Counted from the first letter of the stretch, positions 1 to 9,237 are shown. The stretch: DNA of 64,000 nt from CBDFMR01 sp965249765 (GCA_965249765.1 CBDFMR010000005.1:496001-560000), one strand, 5' to 3'. Numbers and translations are program-made. Notes: generated by a model from the sequence alone, not told the origin.

Positions 1-41
1 GCGGTTCTTGTCATATAGAATCATGGAAACTATGACATATC

Positions 42-432
42 GCTCCTCTGGAGCTGGGACGACAACCATTTAGTAAAAGGAAAAAGCACGCACAACCATA
101 CTACTGCAAAAGGGGAAAAACAGCACCATACTGTCGGAGCTAAAGCAGCATCGCTACGAAATGTTTTTAGTCTAATGATATAATGAAAACATAAAGCTCC
201 ATCGGAGCGACACAAGAATCAAAGCCAGGCAAGTGTCACCGCTCTGCGGTTCAACCAATTAATATTTACGAAGTATTAAAGACATACCGCTCCTCTGGAG
301 CTAGAACCAGCTTTAACTTGGGTATATGAGATAATAGACTTTGCAACATTGCAGAATGAAACAGCAGCATCGCTGCGAAATGTCATTATCCTAATGATAT
401 AATGAAAACTTAAAGCTCCATCGGAGCGACAT
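42..432. repeat. Cluster of REP-like short palindromes (two imperfect units)
   Basis: No gene is visible in 1-445. The stretch carries short hairpins with 4-5 bp stems and 3-nt loops: GCTCC-TCT-GGAGC at 42-54 and 289-301, GCTCC-ATC-GGAGC at 196-208 and 415-427, GCAGC-ATC-GCTGC at 364-376 with a one-mismatch copy at 145-157, and CCGC-TCT-GCGG at 239-249. The order GCTCC-TCT, GCAGC-ATC, a shared spacer (ctaatgatataatgaaaac), then GCTCC-ATC occurs twice, about 220-250 bases apart. This resembles REP-type elements mobilised by RAYT (TnpA-REP) transposases, but no such gene is in the window, so the class is inferred. Confidence 0.75.
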
Positions 433-445
433 CCCTAGGCAATGG

Positions 446-1363
446 CTACTTCTTGGCATTCACTCTCAACCAAGCCATTTCTCTATACTTTTTATTCACT
501 TCTGCAGCGGGGACGCCATAATACGTTTTACCTCCTTCCAGATTTTTAGACACTCCTGTCTTCGCTAGTAAGACGGCACCTTTTCCTATACGTGTGTTTT
601 GTGCGATTCCCACTTGCCCATAAATAGTCACATCGTCTTCAATTATCGCCTTTCCTCCAATTGCCACCTGACCGGCCATAAGACAATTTTCTCCCACAAG
701 CACTCCATGTCCGATGTGCACATGACAGTCCAACTTACTACCTTGACCCACAACCGTATCACCAGAAACACCTCGGTTAATGGTCGAGCAAGCACCTATG
801 CTCACATCATCACCTATTACTACTCTTCCACATGTAGTCCATTTGTGATGCTTATTATTTTCCTTTTTATAGTAGAACGCATCTGAAGCAATGACACTGC
901 CCGGTTCTATGATTACTCTATTTCCAATGATGGTTTCATCACCGATGTAACAATTTGCCTGAATGTGGCAATCCTCACCGATCGATACATTGTTCCCGAT
1001 AACTACCCCAGGCTCAATGTGTGTGGATGGATGAATCGTGACATTGTTTCCTCGAGATGCGTCAAGTCTCTGTCTGGGTGAAAAATGATCTGCTAGCTTA
1101 TTATACTCTACAAATGGCTGAGTACTGACAATGAGAACCTTTCCTTCTATGGGGTCTAACTTCTTATTAATGATGACGATTGACGCCTCAGATGACAATG
1201 TTTTACTGTAGTATTTTTCTACATCTACAAAGGTTATATCTCCTTGAGTGACTTTATGTATTTCATTAACACCTTTTGCTTCGATATTCATATTTCCTAT
1301 TACCTCTGAATAGTTGATAAGTGAAAGTAGCTGGCCTAGCGGGATGGGTGATTCAAACTTCAT
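446..1363 (-). CDS. lpxD: UDP-3-O-acylglucosamine N-acyltransferase (LpxD-like)
   Basis: Third step of lipid A synthesis: transfer of a 3-hydroxyacyl chain from ACP to the 2-amino group of UDP-3-O-acyl-glucosamine, in the cytoplasm. The 305-residue protein has an N-terminal uridine-binding type domain (about 1-100) and then a left-handed beta-helix of hexapeptide repeats (about 105-275). The segment HVHIGHGVLVGENCLMAGQ matches the region that carries the catalytic His in LpxD. It is shorter than E. coli LpxD (about 340) and lacks most of the C-terminal helical extension. Bacteroidota often carry more than one LpxD homologue, so this may be the secondary one. It lies 15 bases downstream of polA on the same strand and is probably co-transcribed. 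Confidence 0.85.
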   Translation of the reverse strand: MKFESPIPLGQLLSLINYSEVIGNMNIEAKGVNEIHKVTQGDITFVDVEKYYSKTLSSEASIVIINKKLDPIEGKVLIVSTQPFVEYNKLADHFSPRQRLDASRGNNVTIHPSTHIEPGVVIGNNVSIGEDCHIQANCYIGDETIIGNRVIIEPGSVIASDAFYYKKENNKHHKWTTCGRVVIGDDVSIGACSTINRGVSGDTVVGQGSKLDCHVHIGHGVLVGENCLMAGQVAIGGKAIIEDDVTIYGQVGIAQNTRIGKGAVLLAKTGVSKNLEGGKTYYGVPAAEVNKKYREMAWLRVNAKK

Positions 1364-1378
1364 GTGGTCCTTATTGTG

Positions 1379-4156
1379 TTAATGAGCTTCTAGCCAATTT
1401 TCTCCAGTTCCTATTCCGATAACAAGTGGTACTTTAATGGCTGGCATCGCATTTTTCATTTTTTCTTCTACTATTCCTTTAACAGCATCAAGCTCAGGTT
1501 TTATAACATCGAAAACAAGTTCGTCATGTACTTGCATGATCATCTTGGATTGGATTTTTTGTTCCTTGAACTCCCTGTGGATGTTTATCATGGCGATCTT
1601 TATCAAGTCTGCTGCCGTACCCTGAATGGGAGTGTTGATGGCTATCCGTTCGGCATTAGACCTTATGAGGCCATTCTTAGAGTTAATGTCTCGCAAGGTT
1701 CTACGACGACCTCCAAGGGTTTCTACGTATCCATTCTCGCGAGCAAAATTTACGATGTTGTCCATATATGACTTTAGTCCAGCGTACTGAATGAAGTATT
1801 GTGCAATTAACTCCTGAGCTTCCGAGCGCTTGATACTTAGCTGTCGCGAGAGGTTCGTTGCTCCGGCGCCGTAGGTGATACTAAAGTTTACCGTCTTTGC
1901 GTTTCGTCGTTGGTCGTCTGTGACAGCATCATAATCTACATTATATACTTTAGCGGCTGTCGCTCTATGAAAGTCATTTCCTTTGATAAAAGCATCCATC
2001 ATTGCAGCATCATTGGAAATAGAGGCGATCACACGCAACTCTATTTGAGAATAGTCTGCTGCCAGGAGTATGTGATCTTTATTTCTTGGTTCGAAAGCCT
2101 TTCTGATTTCACGACCCTCGTCATTTTTTATAGGTATGTTTTGGAGATTAGGATTTTCCGAGCTTAAGCGGCCTGTTGCTGCCCGAGCTTGATTGAAATT
2201 ACTATGAACCCTACCAGTACGAGGATTTACAAGCAATGGAAGGGAATCCACATAAGTAGACTTGAGTTTGGTCAGCTTACGATAATCCAGAATATCATCT
2301 ACAATTTCGTGGTTATGAGCTAGCTCATTGAGCTTAGTGACATCTGTAGAATATTGTCCCGACGACGTCTTTCGCCACCTATAAGGGATCTTTAGTTTTT
2401 CAAATAATACTTGACCCACTTGGCGGGGTGACGATATGTTAAACGGGACACCAGCCTTTTTGTAAATTTCTTTTTCACGCTTCAGAATCGACTTGGCAAG
2501 TACCTTGCTGTAGTCATTGAGGAAGTCAGGGTTGATACGCACACCTTCGTATTCCATATCAGCAAGTACTATAATCAAGGGTTCTTCAATCTCATTGAAT
2601 ACCTTTTCTGAGTGGTTTTCACTCAACAACTTTTCCATTTCTTCACATATCTGGAGCGTGAGATCAGCATCTTCGGCAGCATACTCACTCACTTTTTCAA
2701 CAGCTATATCTCTCATGCTTAGCTGGTTTTTTCCCCGCTTTCCGATTAGGGCTTCGATGGGCACCATCTTATAATCAAGGTAGGACTCAGTCAGATAGTC
2801 AAGCTTATGGCGGAGGTCGGGTTCTGAGAGATAATGCATGATCATTGTGTCTTTAAATGGTCCCGCTACATTTACTCCGCACCATTTCAGAATGGTAATG
2901 TCGTATTTTATGTTTTGACCTATTTTGGTCTTGCTGTCATCTTCCAGGATATCTTTAAATTCAGCTACGATGGCTTTGGCTTTGGCTGGATCATCTGGCA
3001 CAGGGACATAGTATCCTTCATTTTTTTTAATGCTGAAAGCTATTCCTACGAGTTCCGCCTGGTGAGCATCTAAACCAGTAGTTTCTGTATCAAAGCTGAT
3101 CACATTCTCTTTGCTCAGAATTTTGATCAATCCTTTCCGTTTATTGGGAGTATCTATAAGTTTATAATCATGTGGGGTGTTCTCGATGTTGTTTTTTCCA
3201 ATGGAATATTCTTTGGGTTCATTTGTATTTTTAGTCTTCGAAAGAATATCCACCTTAAACAAGCTCTGTTGCTCGCCCTCTTTCGACTCCCCAAGTACCT
3301 GCTGCGCTAGAGTACGGAATTCAAGTTCTTTGAAAAGAGGGGATAGGGCATCACGATCTATTTCTTCAATCTTATACTTTTCAGCGTCAAACTGAATAGG
3401 GACATCTAGCTTGATCGTCGCAAGAAACTTTGACATTCTACCCTGATCTGCAAAATTCTCTACATTCTCTTTCTGCTTTCCCTTGAGCTTGTCGGTGTTT
3501 TCTAGAATACCTTCGAGACTCTTGTATTCTTTCAGCAATTTCACGGCCGTCTTTGCACCGATACTCGGTATACCAGGAATATTATCAACGCTATCACCCT
3601 GCAGGGAGAGTACGTCGATCACCTGGTCAACACTTTCAATGTCCCATTTTTCTAAAATTTCCGGAACACCTAGAATATCGATCCCCCCCCCACTTCTTGC
3701 TGGTTTATACATAAAAATATTCTCAGACACCAGCTGTCCATAGTCTTTGTCAGGAGTAACCATGTAGACCTTAAACCCTTCTTTTTCTGCTTGTTTGGAC
3801 AAGGTGCCTATCACATCGTCAGCCTCATAGCCCTGCATGGTAACTACGGGAATATTGAACGCTTTGATGATCTTTTGTATGTAAGGCATCGCAATGGTGA
3901 TGTCTTCTGGTTGAGATTCTCTATTGGCTTTGTAGTCAGGAAACACCTCATGTCTAAATGTAGGGGCACGAAGGTCAAACGATACAGCTAAATGCGATGG
4001 ATTTTGATTTTTTATAAGATCCCATAGAGTTCTTACAAAACCCGTTATAGCACCTGTGTTGATTCCTTTGGAGTTGATAAGAGGGCGACTGATGAATGCG
4101 TAATGAGCACGATATACTAGAGCGTGACCATCCAATAAGAAAAGCTTTTTTTCCAT
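1379..4156 (-). CDS. polA: DNA polymerase I
   Basis: A 925-residue family A polymerase for Okazaki fragment processing and repair. The N-terminal 5' nuclease domain (about 1-290) starts KLFLLDGHALVYRAHYAF and has the helix-hairpin-helix region around VDNIPGIPSIGAKTA. The 3'-5' exonuclease domain (about 335-520) keeps its acidic residues in SFDTETTGLDAHQ, NIKYDITILKW and YAAEDADLT, so proofreading looks active. The polymerase domain has motif A (AADYSQIELRVIA), motif B (RRNAKTVNFSITYG) and motif C (QVHDELVF). Length is normal. A run of nine C on the plus strand near 3684 lies inside the gene (encoding Gly-Gly-Gly) but the frame is intact. Followed closely by lpxD. Confidence 0.97.
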   Translation of the reverse strand: MEKKLFLLDGHALVYRAHYAFISRPLINSKGINTGAITGFVRTLWDLIKNQNPSHLAVSFDLRAPTFRHEVFPDYKANRESQPEDITIAMPYIQKIIKAFNIPVVTMQGYEADDVIGTLSKQAEKEGFKVYMVTPDKDYGQLVSENIFMYKPARSGGGIDILGVPEILEKWDIESVDQVIDVLSLQGDSVDNIPGIPSIGAKTAVKLLKEYKSLEGILENTDKLKGKQKENVENFADQGRMSKFLATIKLDVPIQFDAEKYKIEEIDRDALSPLFKELEFRTLAQQVLGESKEGEQQSLFKVDILSKTKNTNEPKEYSIGKNNIENTPHDYKLIDTPNKRKGLIKILSKENVISFDTETTGLDAHQAELVGIAFSIKKNEGYYVPVPDDPAKAKAIVAEFKDILEDDSKTKIGQNIKYDITILKWCGVNVAGPFKDTMIMHYLSEPDLRHKLDYLTESYLDYKMVPIEALIGKRGKNQLSMRDIAVEKVSEYAAEDADLTLQICEEMEKLLSENHSEKVFNEIEEPLIIVLADMEYEGVRINPDFLNDYSKVLAKSILKREKEIYKKAGVPFNISSPRQVGQVLFEKLKIPYRWRKTSSGQYSTDVTKLNELAHNHEIVDDILDYRKLTKLKSTYVDSLPLLVNPRTGRVHSNFNQARAATGRLSSENPNLQNIPIKNDEGREIRKAFEPRNKDHILLAADYSQIELRVIASISNDAAMMDAFIKGNDFHRATAAKVYNVDYDAVTDDQRRNAKTVNFSITYGAGATNLSRQLSIKRSEAQELIAQYFIQYAGLKSYMDNIVNFARENGYVETLGGRRRTLRDINSKNGLIRSNAERIAINTPIQGTAADLIKIAMINIHREFKEQKIQSKMIMQVHDELVFDVIKPELDAVKGIVEEKMKNAMPAIKVPLVIGIGTGENWLEAH

Positions 4157-4186
4157 AGCCGATAAAAGTACATGGAGTATAGGGAT

Positions 4187-4215
4187 AAAAAAAGCGTATC
4201 AGAATTCTAATACGC
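4187..4215 (-). terminator. Rho-independent terminator after the sigma/MscS/DUF3078 operon
   Basis: On the minus strand a hairpin with stem GCGTAT/ATACGC and an inner AGAATTCT palindrome (4194-4215) is followed by seven T (4187-4193 read on minus). It sits 27 bases after the stop of the DUF3078-type gene and before polA, so it separates the two transcription units. Confidence 0.8.
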
Positions 4216-4241
4216 CTAAGCGGTAGTGGTTGACTACAGCT

Positions 4242-5201
4242 TTAAAACCCATAGGCTAAGCCAATGGATGTATAACTTTGTGTATCTGTGCTTTCAAAGT
4301 CAGCACTTCGTAGCCCAAACCCCAAGCCTACACCGATTCCATTCCATACTTCAAATGCGAAGCTATTCAACCAGGTGTACTCAAATAAATCAGCTTCATA
4401 ATTGGATCCATCGGGTAAAGGAATGACTTGTTTGTCACTACTATATGGAAAAAAAGTAGTGAAAGTAGATGACCAACTCACCTTCTTGCCACTGACAGAA
4501 AAATCTCTTGTATAGTCGGCTCTCAATTTAGCACCCAGAGCACCAGCGGACTCTACGCCATCTACACCAGAAAATGCTAGATGGTAGTTGAGCGGATGGA
4601 CAACAACTGTCATATTTTCTATAGGCAACAAAGTTCCTCCTGCTCCTATGTCCAGGGTTCCGGGATCAAGAAAATTTTCAACAGAGGAGTTGAGTTCTCC
4701 CAGACTTGATAGGGCAAACTTGGGATGAATCTTATATCCCGCTAATGAAGATAGATTGAGAATATCTATCGTACCGTTGTCAAAAAGGTTATCGTCATCG
4801 TTGCTCTGATCACCAGAGCTCAGATCGATATCTTGCCACGCCTTAGTGACTATGCCTTTATTGTTCCAGAAAGTTTTCTCAGTTACTTTATTTATAAAAC
4901 CAGATAGGTTGGCATTCAGGGCCGTCGACGTAGCATCAGGATTGGGGTTAGATATCCAATTATTGGAGCTATTAAAATCAAAGCCGATCATGCCGCCATA
5001 TCCTGATACCCATCCTGATAGGATGTCGAGCTCTTTTTGGATTTCATCTAACTCACCCTTGAGCGCTCCGATTTGTCCTTCAAGTTCTGCAACCTCTGCC
5101 GCCTTTTCTGCCTTCATGGCATTGAATTCATCAATAGATTGGGCATTACTCATATTTACCAAAGCAAATAGAGAAAAAGAAATTAGAATAAGTCTTTTCA
5201 T
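4242..5201 (-). CDS. DUF3078-type outer-membrane barrel protein
   Basis: A 319-residue exported protein. It has a signal peptide (MKRLILISFSLFALVNMSNA), a short coiled coil rich in Glu/Lys/Leu (about 25-62), then a beta-rich region with alternating hydrophobic residues ending in SIGLAYGF with a terminal Phe, as in outer-membrane barrels. Features such as FDFNSSNNWISN, FWNNKGIVTKAWQ and TIDILNLSSLAGYKIHPKFA match the general pattern of the DUF3078 family of Bacteroidota; this is recognition by pattern, not a search. Function is unknown. It is the last gene of a run with the MscS-like channel (22-base gap), an 81-residue protein and an ECF sigma factor, which suggests an envelope or osmotic role. 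Confidence 0.7.
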   Translation of the reverse strand: MKRLILISFSLFALVNMSNAQSIDEFNAMKAEKAAEVAELEGQIGALKGELDEIQKELDILSGWVSGYGGMIGFDFNSSNNWISNPNPDATSTALNANLSGFINKVTEKTFWNNKGIVTKAWQDIDLSSGDQSNDDDNLFDNGTIDILNLSSLAGYKIHPKFALSSLGELNSSVENFLDPGTLDIGAGGTLLPIENMTVVVHPLNYHLAFSGVDGVESAGALGAKLRADYTRDFSVSGKKVSWSSTFTTFFPYSSDKQVIPLPDGSNYEADLFEYTWLNSFAFEVWNGIGVGLGFGLRSADFESTDTQSYTSIGLAYGF

Positions 5202-5223
5202 TTATTTAAAAGTGATTTGTTGC

Positions 5224-6024
5224 TTAACTGTTGAGTATTTCTACTTTTTCTGTTGTCATCTTACTCAAGGGGACTATTACCACTCCATTGCTATTAGATA
5301 GCGTAAGAGAAGACTTGTCAATGGCTTCTACCTTACCTGTAACGCCATCTATTTTCACTACATCCCCTAGGTTAATTTTATTTTTTGAATAAAACGAAGC
5401 TAGGTAATTGGCTACAATGTCTTTAGACGCAAAGCCATATCCGAGAGCAAAGGCGAGCACAGCACCTCCTATTATTAAAGAAAGATTTTGTGCCAAAAAG
5501 CTCGTATTTATTTTAGCTTGACCCAGTGCAAGAATTAACACGTTTATAAAAAGAAAATAGAAAATAAAAGATGCGATAATATTGGCAGATGGAATGTTGA
5601 GTGACTTACAAGTAGTTTCAACAATGTTCTTTATAAAATTAGAAACCACTATTCCAAAGACAAGAACAAGTAGAGCAGAAAATAGATTTGGAATATAATG
5701 GAAAATGCTAGATACCAACTCAGATACGGCGGGCATATCGAGAATGTCAGTAGCCAATACCAGTGCAACAAGCATTAAAAAGTAATATGTGATTTTGCTT
5801 ATTAGACTAGATAATTTGATTTTGACTGGAGATTTAGCAATAAAGTCTACTTCATTGACACTATCACTGATTCTATCAACATTCAACTTTCTCAATAACT
5901 TGCCTATGATAGATGCGACAATCTTTGAAATTATGTATCCTAGAATAAGAACTGCTATGGCAAGTAGGAATTTTGGCAATGCCGACGTCAAACTATCAAG
6001 AAGCTGTTGCAGTAAATCACTCAT
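5224..6024 (-). CDS. Small mechanosensitive ion channel (MscS family)
   Basis: A 266-residue inner-membrane protein that should open under membrane tension to release solutes. It has about five hydrophobic segments. The first (FLLAIAVLILGYIISKIVASIIGKLL) has the form of the conserved TM helix found at the N-terminus of this group. The last TM (GGAVLAFALGYGFASKDIVANYLAS) is the Gly/Ala-rich pore-type helix, followed by the small beta domain (GDVVKIDGVTGKVEAIDKSS). The C-terminal alpha/beta domain of E. coli MscS is missing, as in short members of the family. It lies 33 bases after the 81-residue gene and 22 bases before the DUF3078 gene. Confidence 0.85.
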   Translation of the reverse strand: MSDLLQQLLDSLTSALPKFLLAIAVLILGYIISKIVASIIGKLLRKLNVDRISDSVNEVDFIAKSPVKIKLSSLISKITYYFLMLVALVLATDILDMPAVSELVSSIFHYIPNLFSALLVLVFGIVVSNFIKNIVETTCKSLNIPSANIIASFIFYFLFINVLILALGQAKINTSFLAQNLSLIIGGAVLAFALGYGFASKDIVANYLASFYSKNKINLGDVVKIDGVTGKVEAIDKSSLTLSNSNGVVIVPLSKMTTEKVEILNS

Positions 6025-6057
6025 ACTTAAAATGAATATAAAAAAAATGATTAAATA

Positions 6058-6303
6058 TTAGTCTGGGGAGTTCGGATATTTAGGTCTTTGTCGAACATTA
6101 TCTTGAATTTTATCCGGAGCATCACCGCCAGACATACTGGTAAATATTCCAAGAACTCTAGGAATATATAATTCGATAATATCTCCGATAAATCGAAAAA
6201 TACTCATGGAGTTATGTACGTCCTTTTTTACTCGGTCACTACGTTGAGCATCGAACCGGGAAGCTTGTTCTATTTCCAATTCTTTAAAATTATTTGCTCT
6301 CAT
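6058..6303 (-). CDS. Hypothetical 81-residue protein next to an ECF sigma factor
   Basis: Not recognised as a named family. It begins 12 bases after the sigma factor stop, on the same strand, so it is very probably translated from the same mRNA. The N-terminus is charged (MRANNFKELEIEQASRFDAQ), the middle has one hydrophobic or amphipathic stretch (FRFIGDIIELYIPRVLGIF), and the tail is polar and proline-rich. There is no signal peptide. Its position suggests an accessory or an unusually small regulator of the sigma factor, but it does not resemble a known anti-sigma domain. The reading frame sits snugly between two real genes, which supports it being real. Confidence 0.6.
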   Translation of the reverse strand: MRANNFKELEIEQASRFDAQRSDRVKKDVHNSMSIFRFIGDIIELYIPRVLGIFTSMSGGDAPDKIQDNVRQRPKYPNSPD

Positions 6304-6315
6304 TACGGTGCTTAT

Positions 6316-6924
6316 TTATAAATCAATCTGTTTATACTTGTTACTGTGTATTTTTTTAAATTTTTGTTTTGCTCGTTTTATTTTCATTTTTACTGCACTC
6401 TCGGTTTTTTCAAATACTTCACTTATTTCTTTTATGGACATATCATCCTGATACTTCATAAGCAATATCGACTTGTCTTGTGCAGGAATCTCGTCAAGAA
6501 CAATCTTCAACCGCTTTACGCTCAATGCTAGTAAATACTGGTCCTCAATTTCCTCTATTGGATCACTCGCTTTCGTTACATCTTCTACCAAGGTGGAAGG
6601 GTCCTTCTTCTTTTTTCGTATCCAGTCTATACAGTAGTTGTAGGTTATGGAATAAATCCATGTAGAAAACTTTGACCTGCCACTAAACTTGGAAAGATTC
6701 AATAGAATCTTCACAAATATTTCCTGCGTTGCATCCTCAGCATTGAACTCGTTTTTCAACAACGAAATACACTTTCCGTAAACTTTACCTGAGTAGCGCT
6801 TATATAAAAGGTCAAATAGACCCGGCTTCTGAGATATGAGATACTCCGATACCACCTCCTCGTCGGTCATACCTTCATAACCTTTCGAGACCAAAAACTG
6901 ATTAAGCAAATTGATATACATCAA
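6316..6924 (-). CDS. RNA polymerase ECF-type sigma-70 factor
   Basis: A 202-residue sigma factor with region 2 (about 38-105: FDLLYKRYSGKVYGKC, EDATQEIFVKIL, FSTWIYSITYNYCIDWIRKK) and region 4 (about 135-190: IPAQDKSILLMKYQDDMS, IKEISEVFEKTESAVKMKIK with the helix-turn-helix). It directs RNA polymerase to a specific promoter set. First gene of a minus-strand run with the 81-residue protein, an MscS channel and a DUF3078-type barrel, so envelope or osmotic stress is a reasonable guess for its input. No standard anti-sigma gene follows. Confidence 0.93.
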   Translation of the reverse strand: MMYINLLNQFLVSKGYEGMTDEEVVSEYLISQKPGLFDLLYKRYSGKVYGKCISLLKNEFNAEDATQEIFVKILLNLSKFSGRSKFSTWIYSITYNYCIDWIRKKKKDPSTLVEDVTKASDPIEEIEDQYLLALSVKRLKIVLDEIPAQDKSILLMKYQDDMSIKEISEVFEKTESAVKMKIKRAKQKFKKIHSNKYKQIDL

Positions 6925-7078
6925 TATTCTATGTTGTTATTTGCTTATGCTTTGGACGCAGAATTATGCAAAAGTTACTCATTATATATTATGAATATAT
7001 GTAATGTGATGGTCTTTTTGACCAATCCACACTAAATAGTTGACAAAAGTGTGGTTTCTTTGGACAAAATATAAGCCG

Positions 7079-8458
7079 ATGTCGCGAATATATACCATTT
7101 TGATATTCTTAATAGCATGCTTTGGTGTAACTGGTCAATCAGATGGTGATGCCCTTTTTATAAAATCTATCTATGATTATACGCTCAGTCAAGGATCTTG
7201 CTATGATTGGTTAACAACCCTTAGTACAGACTATCCTGGTAGATTGGCTGGATCTCACCATGCCGATGGAGCGGTATTGTACACTCAGGATATCATGAAG
7301 CAGATGAAGATGGGTGACATCAAGCTACAAGAATGTGAGGTCCCTCATTGGGAAAGGGGAAAGAAAGAAGTAGGGGTCATGATGTATAATGGTGGAGCCG
7401 ACACCTTACGAACCTTGGCACTAGGAAACTCTGACGGGACGGGTAAGTCGGGAGTCATAGGGGAAGTGATAGAGGTACAGTCCTTAGATGAAGTCGAAGT
7501 ATTGGGACGTGATAAAATAGAGGGAAAGATTGTCTTTTATAACCGTCCGATGGACCCTACTCAGCTGCGTACATTCAATGCCTACGGAGGAGCGGTAGAT
7601 CAAAGGGTATGGGGCCCTTCTAAAGCAGCTGAGTATGGTGCAGTAGCGACATTGGTCAGATCTATGACATTGAGGCAAGATGATTTTCCTCACGCGGGTA
7701 CGATGGTTTATAAAGATGAGTACCCGCGCATACCCGCCCTGGCCATCAGCACCAATGATGCCAATAGGCTGAGTGCCCAGCTGAAAGAAGGAAAAGTAAA
7801 TGTCTATCTTAGAAATTTCAGCAAGAACCATCCACCGAAAACCTCTTATAATGTAATTGGCGAGATTAAAGGCAGCGAATTCCCTGATGAAATTATTGTC
7901 ATAGGTGGTCATCTTGATTCATGGGATGTGGGTGGTGGTGCTCACGATGATGGAGCCGGTTGCGTGCATTCATTACAGGTGATCAAGACGCTACTTGGCC
8001 TTAATTATAAACCCAAAAGGACCATCAGGTGCGTCATGTTTATGAACGAAGAAAATGGCCTGAAAGGAGGTCTGAAGTATGCGGAAGAATCCAATGAAAA
8101 AGGAGAATTTCACCTTGCTGCCCTTGAGTCTGATGCTGGTGGATTTACACCAAGAGGGTTTACATTCGATGCGGATACCTCCGTCCTTAAGAAATACTAC
8201 AAGAAAGTCAATGGGTGGGAAGACATACTGGCTGCGCATGGCTTGTACTTAAAGATAGGCGGATCTGGCGCGGACATAGGACCGCTGAAAAGTCAGAAAG
8301 GTCTACTCATAGGGTTTAGGCCCGACTCGCAACGATATTTTGATTACCATCATACTGAGATAGATAGGATAGAGGCAGTCAATCAACGGGAGCTAGAGCT
8401 GGGAGCTGCGGCCATTACCAGCCTTATTTACCTTATCGATAAATATGGATTACATTGA
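7079..8458 (+). CDS. Secreted M28 family metallopeptidase
   Basis: A zinc aminopeptidase or carboxypeptidase-type hydrolase exported from the cytoplasm. The ATG at 7079 is preferred over the in-frame TTG at 7040 because it gives a proper signal peptide (MSRIYTILIFLIACFGVTGQ). A PA-like insert lies around residues 115-235. The co-catalytic zinc ligands of family M28 are visible: GGHLDSWDVGGGAHDDGAG (His and Asp), FMNEENGLKGG (Glu pair), ESDAGG (Asp) and YHHTEIDR (His). No T9SS sorting tail is present, so it is probably periplasmic. Its stop overlaps the TTG start of the next gene by four bases, so the two are translationally coupled. Confidence 0.9.
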   Translation: MSRIYTILIFLIACFGVTGQSDGDALFIKSIYDYTLSQGSCYDWLTTLSTDYPGRLAGSHHADGAVLYTQDIMKQMKMGDIKLQECEVPHWERGKKEVGVMMYNGGADTLRTLALGNSDGTGKSGVIGEVIEVQSLDEVEVLGRDKIEGKIVFYNRPMDPTQLRTFNAYGGAVDQRVWGPSKAAEYGAVATLVRSMTLRQDDFPHAGTMVYKDEYPRIPALAISTNDANRLSAQLKEGKVNVYLRNFSKNHPPKTSYNVIGEIKGSEFPDEIIVIGGHLDSWDVGGGAHDDGAGCVHSLQVIKTLLGLNYKPKRTIRCVMFMNEENGLKGGLKYAEESNEKGEFHLAALESDAGGFTPRGFTFDADTSVLKKYYKKVNGWEDILAAHGLYLKIGGSGADIGPLKSQKGLLIGFRPDSQRYFDYHHTEIDRIEAVNQRELELGAAAITSLIYLIDKYGLH

Positions 8459-8994
8459 CAAGCGAGATCAACATTGGGGGAAAGAACTTTATAAAGTTTA
8501 TTGATGAGGCTGAAATAGCCGGAATCGTGAAGACAATGGCAGCAGATATCTCTGACCTATGTCGACAAGATAACCCACTTTTTCTTTGCCTACTCAAGGG
8601 GTCATTTATGTTTACCGCCGACCTACTAAGAGCTCTTCCGATGGAAGCTGATGTAGAATTCGTAAGGGTTTCCAGTTATGTGGGTATGCAGACTACTGGA
8701 AAATTTAGAGAATGGGAATGGGACTCAGACAACGTCAAGGGAAGAAATGTAATCATCATCGAGGATATAGTAGACACGGGGCTTACGTTGCGTTACATAT
8801 ACAACAGATTACAAGAACTGGAAGTCGAGTCTATAAGAATAGCTACCTTATTGCTTAAGCCTAGTGCTTATAAATGGGATCAGGAGTTAGATTTTGTAGG
8901 GAAAGAGATAGAAGACAAGTTTGTCATAGGCTATGGGCTTGACTGGGATGAGGTGGGCCGAGGATTGCCTTGTATATATCAACTAGATGAGTAA
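8455..8994 (+). CDS. hpt: Hypoxanthine phosphoribosyltransferase
   Basis: Purine salvage: converts hypoxanthine or guanine plus PRPP to IMP or GMP. The 179-residue protein is full length. The PRPP-binding motif is VIIIEDIVDTGLTL (about residues 99-112). Earlier motifs are LCLLKGSFMFTADL and FVRVSSYVG, and the C-terminal part has DFVGKEIEDKFVIGYGLDWDE, all typical of HPRT. The start is a TTG that overlaps the stop of the peptidase gene; the next internal Met is inside a conserved motif, so TTG is the only sensible start. Confidence 0.95.
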   Translation: MTSEINIGGKNFIKFIDEAEIAGIVKTMAADISDLCRQDNPLFLCLLKGSFMFTADLLRALPMEADVEFVRVSSYVGMQTTGKFREWEWDSDNVKGRNVIIIEDIVDTGLTLRYIYNRLQELEVESIRIATLLLKPSAYKWDQELDFVGKEIEDKFVIGYGLDWDEVGRGLPCIYQLDE

Positions 8995-9047
8995 GTCTCT
9001 CCCTTCATTTTTTATATAAGAGTCTTAACAAAGAATTGATTTTATAC

Positions 9048-9055
9048 TATTTTTG
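9048..9055 (+). promoter_or_regulatory. Bacteroidota-type -7 box upstream of tRNA-Gln
   Basis: TATTTTTG matches the TAnnTTTG consensus and ends 11 bases before the tRNA. No clear -33 TTG at the usual spacing was found. Confidence 0.5.
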
Positions 9056-9065
9056 CGTTTCTTTT

Positions 9066-9137
9066 TGACCCATGGTGTAATCGGTAACACACTTGGTTTT
9101 GGTCCAAGCATTTAAGGTTCGAGTCCTTATGGGTCAA
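9066..9137 (+). tRNA. tRNA-Gln (anticodon TTG)
   Basis: A 72-base cloverleaf. The acceptor stem pairs TGACCCA (9066-9072) with TGGGTCA (9130-9136). The D arm has GGTGTAATCGGTAACAC. The anticodon stem CTTGG/CCAAG encloses the loop TTTTGGT with anticodon TTG. The T arm has GGTTCGAGTCC. A at 9137 is the discriminator. The CCA end is not encoded. TGG/TTGG-rich anticodon arm and TTG anticodon identify glutamine. Confidence 0.95.
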
Positions 9138-9237
9138 CTTTTAAAGCCTCACAGAAAGCTAACACAGAGCTAGGTTGATGCCCATTGTCACACCAATGTA
9201 AAATATGATGCGATTCCATACGATAATGTGTCATAGA

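Noticed and set aside
3684..3692. Run of nine C inside polA as a frameshift
   Set aside because: The reading frame is continuous through it and encodes a short Gly run.
7010..7024. TGGTC-TTTTT-GACCA hairpin before the M28 gene
   Set aside because: Short stem and single occurrence; could be an operator but there is nothing else to support it.
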